64,000 nucleotides of DNA from Lucinisca nassula (Eukaryota > Mollusca > Bivalvia > Lucinida > Lucinidae). Below the pieces are notes generated by a model. The model saw only the letters and a program-made list of their open reading frames with translations, ran no database searches and was not told where the DNA came from. Within the stretch, counting starts at the first letter, position 1; each line of letters begins with the position of its first letter. Of the stretch, positions 11,220 through 21,673 are shown in pieces. The DNA is taken from contig OY757025.1 of assembly GCA_963580285.1 (NCBI GenBank), positions 120,191,223 through 120,255,222 of the forward strand, in the 5' to 3' direction. A program made the position numbers and the translations under genes.

Positions 11220-11277
<58 letters not shown>
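10925..11277 (+). mobile_element. SINE family 1 with 13-bp target-site duplication
   Basis: The exact repeat 'acgaatgttggtg' flanks it at 10912-10924 and 11278-11290. It starts inside the tRNA-like head ('tagagtgtccgctccg'), so the A box is missing while the B box 'gggttcgatccc' remains. It ends 'gaaagcgacgttaaacccg' plus (CA)n. The 5' truncation suggests incomplete reverse transcription, and this copy probably lacks a working promoter. Confidence 0.88.
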
Positions 11278-11281
<4 letters not shown>

Positions 11282-11432
11282 ATGTTGGTGATTGCGTACA
11301 AAATTAGCATCTGTGACATGCTTAACGAATTGGAGAGACCATCCCTGGAGGCCTGGCGGGAACAGTTCTCCTTTAAAACATAATTACTGATACAGTGTCT
11401 CAACCTGTTTAAGATATCTTAACATGTTTTAT

Positions 11433-11550
11433 TTGTTTATGCTAGGTTTAACATCCTCATCAACGCTATTAAGTCATTTTGAAGACGTTCTTTCCGATTT
11501 TGTGGTACTCGTACCCGACATTGAGATGAAATGACGTCTCAAGCCATATC
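11433..11550 (-). mobile_element. SINE family 3 3'-end fragment
   Basis: On the minus strand it shows 'gacgtcatttcatctcaatg', 'cgggtacgagtaccac' and 'gttgatgaggatgttaaacct'. Only the 3' part of the family 3 body is present. The flanking 11291-11432 and 11551-11717 hold nothing I can identify. Confidence 0.5.
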
Positions 11551-11717
11551 GCTATAAGAATCTGCTATGACTTTGCCGCTTTAGTGTAAACATTGCATCA
11601 GAATTGTTCTTTAGGTGCCTGTACGTGTATCAATCAGTCCTCTGAAAGGGTACCCGAAAGAATGTTTCCCCCAGAACTGTTCTTTCTTGTGATTACCTTA
11701 CTTCCTTGGCAGATGCA

Positions 11718-12690
11718 AAGTAGATGTAAAACAAAGATCAGGAATCGATACAATTAACTTACTCCACCCATCAAAGACACCAAAAGGAAAGAAACACAAA
11801 CATTAAGCGACCAGACCATTATGGAAACCTAAAAAAGGGAAGGCCATAAGGACAGTTACTTTCCCAGAAAAATGGCCATATGGCCATCCAAAATAAAAAG
11901 ACACGAGTAATACATACAGTAAGTAACAAACAACATCATAAATAAACCGCCACAGAAGAACCGCCTTGGAACGGTCAGTGGAATGATTTCCACTGGGGGG
12001 CTTAAATCGATTTTACGTGGCCACAATCGTCGCCCTAACTTCCGTCGCGATTTAGACAAATAATTTGTTCAGTCCGCATGAAGGCCTCCTAACTCATCAT
12101 TGCAACATCTCCGTGAACACAAAAAATCAAAGAACCACAGAGGTGAGACAACGGTGAGGACTCGACAGCAAGAAACCACTGAAATGCTGAAGCAAAAGAA
12201 AACCAACAGTTAGACTCCGATGGGCCCGACCAGAGACAGAGCATCAGGCACCAACCAACATTACCATGAATTAGATCTCTCTAATTCTCAATAAGCCTTT
12301 ACGGTTGAGCCGTCATAGAACCTGAGGCCTGACCCACCGGCGTGCAATTAAAGAGGGAAGCAAAGTTGCCAACCGTGATTGGGTTAACTACCATGCATGC
12401 AGTCTGTCGTATAACATCCATGTTGTACCCAATCTTTTTATATCGAAAAATGATTTTACGAAATTGGGTGCTGAAGTCATTGCGGTTATATATTTTTCTG
12501 AATTTATATACTAAGTCACCATAAAATTCGGGTTCCGATAGACCTTGTTGCAGAAAGATTTAAGTCCAATATTGAATTTTGAAATTAAATCAGAATGGCG
12601 TCTATAAAATTTTGAAAAGGCTTTGCTTAGTTTATGGTACCGATAACCCTGATTAAGGAGTTTGGCCGTTAATAATTTATTACGAGTGTT
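11718..12690 (-). mobile_element. Penelope-like element copy (RT C-terminus and 3' region)
   Basis: The minus-strand element begins near 12690 in the RT region coding for 'NKLLTAKLLNQGYRYHKLRK'-like sequence. It runs through the C-terminal part and the 3' region and ends at 11718 with the complement of 'ttttacatctacttt'. The coding part is frameshifted, with the plus-strand shadow at 12342-12524. It is truncated at 5'. Confidence 0.8.
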
Positions 12691-13158
12691 GCAAAGTCTG
12701 CAAAGGAGTTAAAAGGCCGCGTGATGTAGAAATCTGCTAAACAATTATTCGAAATAGTTTCAAGGACTTATCTAGTGATTTTAGCTAAAATCTAAATGTA
12801 ACCACCCACTTAACCGAGGAAATGGTCAGACCTAGACCGACTCAAGATTGGACTGGATAGAACAACTAACGAACCTTATCGCCTAGTGATAAAGCAGCAA
12901 TGCACTCGCATAAAGAAACAAGTTCCAAAAACTTGTAGATTGTAACATGGGCGTTACGCAGTTGTAACCTGGTAACGTCTACAGTTTCAACCATCGTGAT
13001 GTTTACAGAACAGAACCTCCGCTACAAATGTAGGTGGCTGCAGATATAAGCCGAAACTACTTAGAGTGTAATTGATTGGCCGAGCTTAACATAGCCTATG
13101 ACTACATGAGTTTCATAAGTGGCAGGTTTACAGCAGCAACAGAAATGAAAAAGATTAA
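12691..13158. other. Unannotated spacer
   Basis: No gene or recognised repeat seen. It separates two PLE fragments. Confidence 0.4.
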
Positions 13159-13496
13159 AGTAGAAGTAAAACAAAGATCAGCAATCGATACAATTAACTA
13201 ACTCCACCCATCAAAGACACCAAAGGGAAAGAAACATAAACATGAAGCGACCAGCCCATAGTGGAAACCTAAACAAAGGAAGGCCATAGGAAAGATACTT
13301 TCCCACAAAATGCCCAAATGGCCATCCAAAATAAAAAGACACAAGTGGGAAAGTAACTGTCCTTATGGCCTTCCTTTGTTTAGGTTTCCATTATGGTCTC
13401 GTCGCTTCATGTTTGTGTTTCTTTCCCTTTGGTGTCTTTGATGGATGAAGTAAGTTAATTGTATCGATTCCTGATCTTTGCTTTACTTCTACTTTG
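13159..13496. mobile_element. Inverted (snapback) pair of PLE 3' tails
   Basis: Bases 13159-13346 are a minus-strand subfamily A tail. At 13347, with no spacer, a plus-strand tail begins ('gggaaagtaactgtcc') and ends at 'ctttacttctactttg'. The two arms are complementary over about 150 bases and both end in the same element terminus, giving a long hairpin with a small asymmetric loop. Confidence 0.8.
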
Positions 13497-13533
13497 ATCT
13501 GAAATTTGGTAGATGCAGTGTTCTATATGAGTT

Positions 13534-13769
13534 GGGCCCCGTCAAGCGATTTTGGTACTTATCGCCGATGCGAGCAGCGAAGGTTCAGGCGAGCCTGCGC
13601 ATCCGTGCAGTCTCACCAGAACCTTCCCCGCTCGCTCATACAAGCAGTGGATCAAGAGGAACCGTCAGACAAAAAGCCATATCCCTGGCCCCTCTGAATG
13701 GCTGGGCATGCGCAGTTGAAATTTGTCATGACGGAATGCTCGAAGACACAAATTCGCTTGGCGGGGCTC
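13534..13769. mobile_element. MITE family T, copy 1
   Basis: The inverted ends are 'gggccccgtcaagcga' and the complement of 'tcgcttggcggggctc'. An internal hairpin, 'gcgagcagcgaaggttc' with its near complement, lies at about 13572-13653. Other copies are at 36058-36300 and 59855-60072 in the opposite orientation. The overlapping frames of 109 and 63 residues are fortuitous. Confidence 0.75.
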
Positions 13770-13974
13770 AGTTAATGAAACTACGTGAGTATTCAAGGGC
13801 GAGGTGATTCCTTGAACTCAGCCGAGTGTCATTTAGATACGAGCATTGTCTCAGAAACCACTTGGCCTTTATAAAAAAAATTTTCAGAAACAATAACAGG
13901 AACATTAAAACATGAGTTTGGTCACATGACCAAGATGCCTACTATGCCCATATAAGGTAAACTAGCCTTCAAAA

Positions 13975-14549
13975 TAAGTTCTGAATAGTTAGATCCTTTG
14001 GAAGCAAAGAATACACCAACTCAACAAAAATAGCAGACTCGGTTTTATTGAGTCTGTTCATGACCAGTACTGAAATGTGCAACACTGGCCACGCCCCCTT
14101 GCACCGGCTAAAGCAGAACTATATTTTCAAAATGATTCTAAATGAACTCAATGATCCCAAAGGACCAGAAAATATAATCTGCACTATGATGGATGTACGG
14201 GGAGACTTTTTACGGCCACAACACGGCACAGCACCAGCTGCAGTGAAGATAATTAAGTTCTGAATAGTTAGATCCTTTGGAAGCAAAGAATACACCAAAT
14301 CAACTAAAATAGCAGACTCGGTTTTATTGAGTCTGTTCATGACCAGTACTGAAATGTGCAACACTGGCCACGCCCCCTAGCACCGGCTTAAGCAGAACTC
14401 TATTTTCAAAATGATTCTTAATGAATTCAATGATCCCAAAGGACCAGAAAATATAATCTGCACTATGATGGATGTACGGGAAGACTTTTTACGGCCGCCA
14501 CACGGCACAGCACCAGCTGCAGTGAAGATAAATAAGTTCTGAATAGTTA
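13975..14549. repeat. Two tandem 279-bp units plus a third start
   Basis: Units start with 'taagttctgaatagttaga' at 13975, 14254 and 14533 (the third is partial). The two full units are nearly identical. Reversed, a central block ('cactgcagctggtg', 'acggggagac', 'ggtcctttggg') is related to the hammerhead-bearing monomers at 26.9-28.2 and 38.0 kb. The hammerhead core is not conserved here; its place is taken by a hairpin 'cagactc' / 'gagtctg'. Confidence 0.8.
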
Positions 14550-14769
14550 TTCTTCTCCAGAACCAGTGAGCAAATGGTCATGAAACTTGGTCTGTAGCAT
14601 TGTAGTTAGTCAAAACGATTAACCTTTGGTCACGTCATATGCCTTAAATTTCTTCAGGGTTTGGCTGGGTCAGTCTGAAAATATCTGGGCTCTTCAGCTT
14701 TTTTGTGCAGGTCAACATTCGGGGACAGTTTATTCATGCCGAGAATGTCGCTCGAGTTAAGGATAAAAG

Positions 14770-14960
14770 TCCGTGATATAAACACCCCTCTTAACCCTAC
14801 TTTACATCGAGAAAAGTCGAGTTTAAAAGGATCTTCATCATTATCTCAAAAGCATAGACTGTAGATGTTCGTTAGAACCGCCTGATCGAGGCTGTTCTAA
14901 CGAGCACCAACAATCTATATGGACTAGAAAAAAAAGATAAAATTTGTTCACCTATACTAC
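14770..14960. mobile_element. Foldback MITE family P, degenerate copy
   Basis: The core hairpin 'gttagaaccgcctgatcgaggctgttctaac' at 14872-14902 has mismatches. Flanks such as 'gagcaccaacaatctatat' match the family at 1029 and 61495. The outer ends are not clear. Confidence 0.5.
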
Positions 14961-15134
14961 ATTTTAAGAGCATTTAGCCGCTATAGTAAAGTAGAAGTAA
15001 AACAAAGATAAGTCAACCTTGCGGTCCTCTTTAACGTATTCAAACACAGCACGCCTATAATTGGCAATGGAAAATAACTGTGTTTTATTCTACAACAAAT
15101 CACGGCAAGGAAGAGCGTGACGAGTGACGTCATT

Positions 15135-16034
15135 AAAGTAGAAGTAAAACAAAGATCAGGAATTGATACAATTAACTTACTCCACCCATCAAAGACACGA
15201 AAGGGAAAGAAACACAAACATGTAGCGACCGGACCACAATGGAAACATAAACAAAGGATGGCCACAAGGACAGCCACCCTCCCACAAAATGGCCAAATGA
15301 CCATCCAAAATAAAAAGACACAAGTGATATGCACAGTAAGTAACAAACAACAACATAAATAAACCGCCAAAGAAGAACCGTCTGGGAAAGGTCAGTGGAA
15401 AGAATTCCACTAGGGGAGGGGGGGTGGGGCTTAAATCGATTTTACATGGCCATAATCCTCGCCCTTACCTCTGTCGCGGTATACACTAATTTTGTTTAGT
15501 CCGCATGAAGGCTTCCTAACGCATCAGTGTAACATCTCCGAGAACATACAAATAAAAAAAACTACAAAGATGAAACAAGGTTAAGGACTCGACAGCATAC
15601 AACAACAGAATTGCTGGAGCAAAAGAAAACCAACAGTTAGACTCCGAGGAGCCCGACCGAAGACGGAGCATCAGGCCCCAACAACATAAAGAACACTAAT
15701 ATAAAATAAAATTCCATTTATGTTTTTTACACTGGAACCGTCATATTATCTTAGGTCCGACCCAACGGTGTGCAATCAAAGAGGGGAGCAAAGTTGCCAA
15801 CCGTCATTGGGTTAACCACAATGCATGCAGTCTGCTTTATAACATTTATGTTGTACCAAATCTTTATATAACGACGGAAGATTTTACGAAATTGGGTGCT
15901 AAAGTCATTACAGGCATGTATTTTTCTAAATCTATATACTAAGGCACCATAGAATTCGGGTTCCGATAGGCCTTGTTACAGAAGTGTTTTAAGTCCAACA
16001 TTGGATTTTGAAACCAAATCAGAATGACGTCTAT
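15135..16034 (-). mobile_element. Penelope-like element fragment
   Basis: A minus-strand 3' tail from 15135 (complement of 'ttttacttctacttt') is followed upstream by RT C-terminal coding sequence up to about 16034. There it abuts the tail of the next copy directly. A separate 21-base tip of the same tail lies at 14989-15009. The coding part is broken. Confidence 0.75.
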
Positions 16035-16859
16035 AAAACGTAGAAGGAAAACAAAGATCAGGAATCGATACAATTAACTTACTCCACCCATCAAAGACAC
16101 CAAAGGGTAAGAAACACAAACATGAAGCGACCAGACCATAATGGAAACCTAAACAAAGGAATGCCATAAGGACAGTTACTTTCCAACAAAATGGCCAATT
16201 GGCCATCCAAAATAAAAAAAAAGACACAAGTGATACACACAGTAAGTAACACACAACAACATAAAAACACCGCGACAGAAGAACCGCCGTGGAATGGTCA
16301 GTGGAAAGAATTTCACTAGGGGGCTTAAATCGATTTTACATGGCCATAATCCTCGCCCTTACCTCTGCGCGGTATACACTAATTTTGCTTAGTCCGCATG
16401 AAGGCTTACTAACTCATCAGTGTAACATCTCCGAGAACATACATATCAAAAAACTACAGATTGAAACAAGGTTGAGTACTCGACAGCATACAACAACAGA
16501 ATGGCTGGAGCAAAAGAAAACCAACAGTTAGACGCCGAGGGGCCCGACCAAAAACGGAGCATCAGGCGCCAACCAACATAAAGAATACTAAAATAAAATA
16601 AAATTCCATTTATGCTTTTACGCTGGAACCGTCATGCATGCAGTCTGCTTTATAACATTTATGTTGTACCCAATCTTTATATATCGACGAACGATTTTAC
16701 GAGATTGGGTACTAAAGTCATTATAGGCATGTACTTTTCTAAATTTATATACTAAGTCAACATAGAATTCGGGTTCCGATAGGCCATGTTGCAGAAGTGT
16801 TTTAAGTCCAACATTGAATTTTGAAACTAAATCAGAATGGCGTCTATAAAACTTTGAAA
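16035..16859 (-). mobile_element. Penelope-like element fragment, head-to-tail with its neighbours
   Basis: The tail tip is at 16035 and the RT C-terminus extends up to 16859, including the readable segment FYRRHSDLVSKFNVGLKTLL at about 16800-16850. About 80 bp of the 3' region present in other copies ('cctgacccaccggcgtgc') is missing near 16635. Confidence 0.75.
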
Positions 16860-18062
16860 AGTAAAAGTAAAACAAAGATCAGGAATCGATACAATTAACT
16901 TACTCCACCCATCAAAGACACCAAAGGGAAAGAAATACAAACATTAAGCGACAAGGCTTTCCGTAGTTTATGATACAGATACCCCTGATTAAGAAGTTTA
17001 GCGGTTAATAATTTATTACGAGTGTTGAAATCGGATACATGACAAGACACTCTAGCGAATCGAATTAACTGCGAAATATAAACCCCTACCGTTTACCGTT
17101 TACAGATGAAGAAATGTAGGTCTTTAAAGATTAAATCCATTTCAGTTCAGCCACATATCTTTTGATCATTTTGAATATAGAATGTAGAATTTGCATCGTG
17201 GTAAAGTTTTTCCACTGGTTGTATAACAATGTTATTTACGGAATGACCTGTACGTCGAAAGTGACGGTACAAAAAAAGTTTCAGTTTTCTTAGGCTTACC
17301 CATTCAACGATAATGCTCGTTCAATCTAGTTTTAAGCAAGCGGTTAGTTTGACCGACGTAGTGCATATAACAGTTTGCAGCAAGTCATGTAATTAGATAA
17401 ATTAAATCTGTAGACTTTCATGTCAAATCAGACATGTTAACTACAGAGAAGCGTCTACCGTTTACAGATGAAGAAATGGTAGACGCAGTGCTTAAATGCG
17501 AACAACATCTGCACCTCTTGGCATTACACTTAGAAATACTAGGATACATTCCACTTCTTTTCCACGGATTGGTATATTTTCGAAGGATCGGTGACTTGAG
17601 AGGAGATCTTATACGAAGATTAAACTTAGAAAAGGCTTTACGTAGTTTATGATACCGATACCCCTGATTAAGAAATTTAGCGGCTAAAAATTCATAACGA
17701 GTGTTGAAGTCGGATACATGACTAGACACTCTAGCGAATCCAATTAACTGCGAAATATAAACGCACGAGGAAATCACCGTCCAAAAAAGGAAAATGTACA
17801 ATCTCGAAATCAAAATCATCACGTTTATCATAAATTTTGCAAGAAACAAATCCATCTACAATAGATAAATGTAAATCCAAAAAGGGGGCCTCGGTATCAG
17901 AGGAATTTGCCTTGTTTAACTGAAGTTCTAGGGGATAAATCTGACTGATCAAAACCATCAAAGTAAGTATTGTCAATATTCAATAAATCATCTAAATATT
18001 TAGAAGTAGAATTAAAAGCTTCAATAATTTCAGATTGGCTATCAATGGAAAGCGACAACATG
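16860..18062 (-). mobile_element. Chimeric Penelope-like element (RT joined to endonuclease)
   Basis: In minus-strand order: RT from about 18060 (FNSTSKYLDDLLNID) to KLRKAFSKF at about 17640, then an abrupt join to the N-terminal domain GYIPSISKCNAKRCRCC and a GIY-YIG nuclease down to about 17110. A short RT piece (16953-17095) and a tail tip (16860-16952) follow. Canonical Naiad-type PLEs have the endonuclease before the RT, so this is a template-switch or tandem-insertion product. The same join recurs at 22440. Confidence 0.75.
17110..17642 (-). pseudogene. PLE GIY-YIG endonuclease domain with in-frame UGA
   Basis: Minus-strand reading: SKCNAKRCRCCSHL (Cys-rich), SSVNGRRFSVVNMSDLT, a UGA at 17418-17420, KSTDLIYLIT, a second UGA at 17385-17387, then HYVGQTNRLLKTRLNEH. 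That last segment is the core of a GIY-YIG nuclease (IY...YVGQT...R..EH). Both UGAs sit where PLE relatives, as I know them, have Cys (DLTC, LITC). A TAA follows later (about 17124), shared with the copy at 21.9 kb. A selenocysteine-encoding ancestor that later decayed fits best; two chance nonsense mutations at Cys codons is the alternative. Confidence 0.6.
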
Positions 18063-18063
18063 A

Positions 18064-19428
18064 AAAGTAGAAGTAAAACAAAGATCAGGAATCGATACAA
18101 TTAACTTACTCCACCCATCAAAGACACCAAAGGAAAGAAACACAAACAAAAAGCGACCAGACCATCATGGAAACCTAAACAAAGGAAGGCCATAAGGACA
18201 GTTACTTTTCCACAAAATGGCCATATGGCCATCCAAAATAAAAAGACACAAGTGATACACACAGTAAGTAACAAACAACAACATAAATAAACCGCCACAG
18301 AAGAACCGCCTTGGAACGGTCAGTGGAAAGATTTCCACTGGGCGGCTTTAATCGATTTTACGTGGCCACAATCATCGCCCTTACTTCCGTCGCGATTTAG
18401 ACAAATAATTTGTTCTCTTTCAAAACAACACAAGAACAGATCAGCCACAAGAGGTGCGTAATTCGTACCCATCGGAATACCAACAATTTGTCTAAATAAC
18501 TTAGTACCGAATCTAATATAAATATTGTCAAGTAGAAAGGCGAGGTTATCAAACACTTTCTGACATGACCAAAGTGTATAATTCTAATGATCTTTAGAAG
18601 TGAAAAATGCATTTCTGACATTCCATGCAAGATAGAAAGAATCTTCTCTGTGAAAAGCTCATTCAATTAAATCATTAAGCTTTTCTTTTATAAGATTATG
18701 AGGTAGTGTAGTGTAAAGAGTGGAAAAATCGTAAGTAGACAGACTTGAAGCACGAAAACGTCTTGATTTCAATTTATTTAAATCCTCATTCGGATTTTTT
18801 ATAGACCAAAACAGATTTCTTCCCGATCTGTCAAAGACTTTATCACAATATTTAATCACATGCGTTTTAATAGCAGTTAGAGAGGAAGTTAATATTTTAG
18901 AAAGTTCAGTGGTAGTGCTAGAGCTAGAATTTGCAATAAACCGTGCTTTGTTAGGTTTTTTAATGAAGTTTTGGTAACCAGTATAGCATAGGAAGCTTGT
19001 CTTGGCCTTCTGTAACACACACAGAGTATGGTGGCTGAATGATAGATGTGTTCATCTATTTTAGCTTTCTCTTCAGCTAAAGGCTGAAGTTCACAGGCCT
19101 TAGTACCATCAAGCTCCTGCTTAAGCGTGTTAACATAGTGCAGCCGTCACACAACGACGACGTTGTTAGCGGCCTTGCCTGCAGGAGCCAAAACAAATTT
19201 CTTATGAAATTCTTGAATACCTAGTTTAAGATGGCGTAAAGACGTCTTAGGCTTAGGAGGTAATAAGTTAGTATTTTGGTATAGAAAGAAATGCGTTTAT
19301 TCACTTGTTTTAAAATGCTAAGTTTCCAGTCCTTAAGGGCTTTATGCTCAACATACTCTCGCTTACACCATCGATTACCGAATTCATTCAAGGCAGCAGC
19401 GATTTCATCTCTACATTTACTGAAAAGT
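18064..19428 (-). mobile_element. Penelope-like element copy with internal deletion
   Basis: Minus-strand order: KCRDEIAAALNEFGNRWCKR (about 19420), FVLAPAGKAANNVVVV, UGA at 19147-19149, RLHYVNTLKQEL, RT motifs YDFSTLYTTLPHNLIKEKL and GIPMGTNYAPLVADLF, then a jump after CFERE (about 18420) into the 3' region ending at 18064. The palm YLDD motif and RT C-terminus are deleted. Several frameshifts lie between. The UGA again falls at a position that is Cys in related PLEs (VVVVCR). Confidence 0.75.
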
Positions 19429-19429
19429 A

Positions 19430-20088
19430 GAAGTAAAACAAAGATCAGGAATTGATACAATTAACTTACTCCATCCATAAAAGACACCAAAGGGAAAGAA
19501 ATACAACATTAAGCGACCAGACCATAATGGAAACCTAAACAAAGGAAGGCCATATGGACAGTTACTTTCCCACAAAATGGCCATATGGCCATCCAAAATT
19601 AAAAGGCACAAGTGATACACACAGTAAGTAACAAACAACAACATAAATAAATCGCCACAGAAGAGCCGCCTTGGAACGGTCAGTGGAAGATTTCCACTGG
19701 GGGGCTTAAATCGATTTTACGTGGCCACAATCCTCGCCCTTACTTCCGTCGCGATTTAGACAAATAATTTGTTCAGTCCGCATGAAGGCCTCCTAACTCA
19801 TCAGTGCAACATCTCCGTGAACACAAAAATCAAAGAACCACAGAGGTGAGACAACGGTGAGGACTCGACAGCAAGAAACCACAGAAATGCTGGAGCAAAA
19901 GAAAACCAACAGTTAGACTCCGATGAGCCCGACCAGAGACAGAGCATCAGGCACCAACCAACATTATCTCTCTAATTTTCAATAAGCCTTTACGTTGGAG
20001 CCGTCATAGAATCTGAGGCCTGACCCACCGGCGTGCAATTAAAGAGGGAAGCAAAGCTGCCAACCGTGATTGGGTTAACTACCATGCA
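19430..20088 (-). mobile_element. Penelope-like element tail, head-to-tail upstream of the 18064-19428 copy
   Basis: The minus-strand 3' region ends at 19430 immediately before the 5' end of the next copy. This is the pseudo-LTR-like layout described for PLEs. It includes 'caacatctccgtgaacac', 'gagcatcaggcaccaacc' and 'cgtgcaattaaagaggga'. It begins in the last RT codons at about 20088. Confidence 0.8.
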
Positions 20089-20461
20089 TGTAAAACACGT
20101 CTCACAGTGAATGGCTGATCACAGCCTACACAGGAAGGCTGCCCATCACCATTTAAAATAAAAGAATGAGCAACTCTAGTATGGCCAATGCGCAGTCGTG
20201 TTAATACTACATCCTCCTTCCTGGAAAACTGCGGAGGAGAGCATTTAGTTCCAACGACAGGTTTAATGGCATGGAGCCTGCCACCCACCGCACGGTCCCA
20301 CCCGCCCTGCCACCCCGACAAGACGCACCTATCGACAAATGGTCCAAAACTGTCAAATGGAACTCCGAAAACAGACGGACCAAGATCGAGCGACTCCTTT
20401 GCCTTCTTGTCAGCAGACTCATTGCCGACAATACAAATATGGCTCGGAGGAGAACTAAAAA
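20089..20461 (-). pseudogene. LINE C-terminal fragment (RNase H end and zinc-finger region)
   Basis: The minus strand encodes HICIVGNESADKKAKESLDL, the final RNase H block (normally WVPSH.GI.GNE.AD..AK), then SGWQGGWDRAVG and VVLTRLRIGHTRVAHSF, then CVGC. That order is typical of the C-terminus of Jockey/I-type LINEs. It is cut on both sides by PLE sequence (19430-20088 and 20462-20883), so it is a captured or interrupted relic. Confidence 0.75.
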
Positions 20462-20883
20462 TCAATTTTAAAAGGAAAACGTTATTTCGGTCCTTTAGAA
20501 ATTATATTCCTTATCCTAGAATCAGGAATAATTTTCAAATTGCAAGTAATTACATGACCAGCAGCAGGATAGCAATACACTGAGTTTTTACAATCACATG
20601 AATCAGGAGTATTAGTATCAATATCAAGATCTGAAACAAGTTTATTGAAATTAAAAATGATAGATCTAACAGGTTTGTTATATTTATAGCAAATTATAGG
20701 TGTTTCAGTATTTTGAAATAAGCAGGAATGGAAGAAAGCACCGAGCTCTCACGAAAATGCTGGGCAACTCTATAAAATCCATTCCATTATTAATGAATGA
20801 TATTTTGATGAAATGGCGTTTATGATTTATATCAGAATCAATGTAAGGACGGAGAGTATGCTGAGTATAGCATCTAGTTTGGA
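20462..20883 (-). pseudogene. PLE inter-domain linker with CxC motif
   Basis: The minus strand reads RCYTQHTLRPYIDSD, SFINNGMDFIELPSIF, then after a shift FNFNKLVSDLDIDTNTP, DSCDCKNS and CYPAAGHVITCNLKIIPDSR. The SCDC (CxC) element between endonuclease and RT is the hallmark I associate with Naiad/Chlamys-type PLEs. Frameshifts and one TAA in the KYRFP region make it non-functional. It joins LINE sequence at about 20461. Confidence 0.65.
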
Positions 20884-21296
20884 GAAGTAGAAGTAAAACA
20901 AGGATCAGGAATTGATACAATTAACTTACTCCACCCATAAAAGGCACCAAAGGGAAAGAAATACAAACATTAAGCGACCAGACCATAATGGAAACCTAAA
21001 CAAAGGAAGGCCATAAGGACAGTTACTTTCCCACAAAATGGCCATATGGCCATCCAAAATTAAAAGACACAAGTGATACACTCAGTAAGTAACAAACAAC
21101 AACATAAATAAATCGTCACAGAAGAGCCGCCTTGGAACGGTCAGTGGAAGATTTCCACTGGGGGCTTAAATCGATTTTACGTGGCCACAATCCTCGCCCT
21201 TATATAAGCCGCATTATATAACTGATTAGAACTATCGTAGACTTTATTCGCCTCGGTGTCCAGAAGACGTATAACAGAAACGGGTAATGAACTTAG
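20884..21296 (-). mobile_element. PLE 3' tail fused to a 5' coding fragment
   Basis: A subfamily A tail occupies 20884-21200. It is joined at 'ctcgcccttatataag' to about 96 bp whose minus-strand reading, LPVSVIRLLDTEANKVYD, looks like the N-terminal part of the PLE protein. It abuts an inverted tail at 21297. Confidence 0.65.
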
Positions 21297-21673
21297 GAGT
21301 TAGGAGGCCTTCATGCAGACTGAACAAATTATTTGTCTAAATCGCGACAGAAGTAAGGGCGAGGATTGTGGCCACGTAAAATCGATTTAAGACCCCCATT
21401 TGAAATCTTCCACTGACCGGTCCAAGTGGGCTCTTCTGTGGCGATTTATTTATGTTGTTGTTTGTTACTTACTGTGTGTATCACTTGTGTCTTTTAATTT
21501 TGGATGGCCATATGGCCATTTTGTGGGAAAGTAACTGTCCTTATGGCCTTCCTTTGTTTAGGTTTCCATTATGGTCTGGTCGCTTAATGTTTGTATTTCT
21601 TTCCCTTCGGTGTCTTTTATGGGTGGAGTAAGTTAATTGTATCAATTCCTGATCTTTGTTTTACTTCTACTTA
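21297..21673 (+). mobile_element. PLE 3' tail, inverted relative to 20884-21200
   Basis: From 'gttaggaggccttcatgc' to 'ttgttttacttctactt'. With 20884-21200 it forms an inverted pair separated by about 96 bp. It has no coding portion. Confidence 0.8.

Noticed and set aside
15117..15362. Lys-rich 81-residue frame in the PLE tail
   Set aside because: It is antisense to the PLE 3' region and present only as a by-product of its A-rich reverse complement.
20188..20583. 131-residue plus-strand frame
   Set aside because: It is antisense to the LINE C-terminus, whose minus-strand reading has clear RNase H and zinc-finger motifs.
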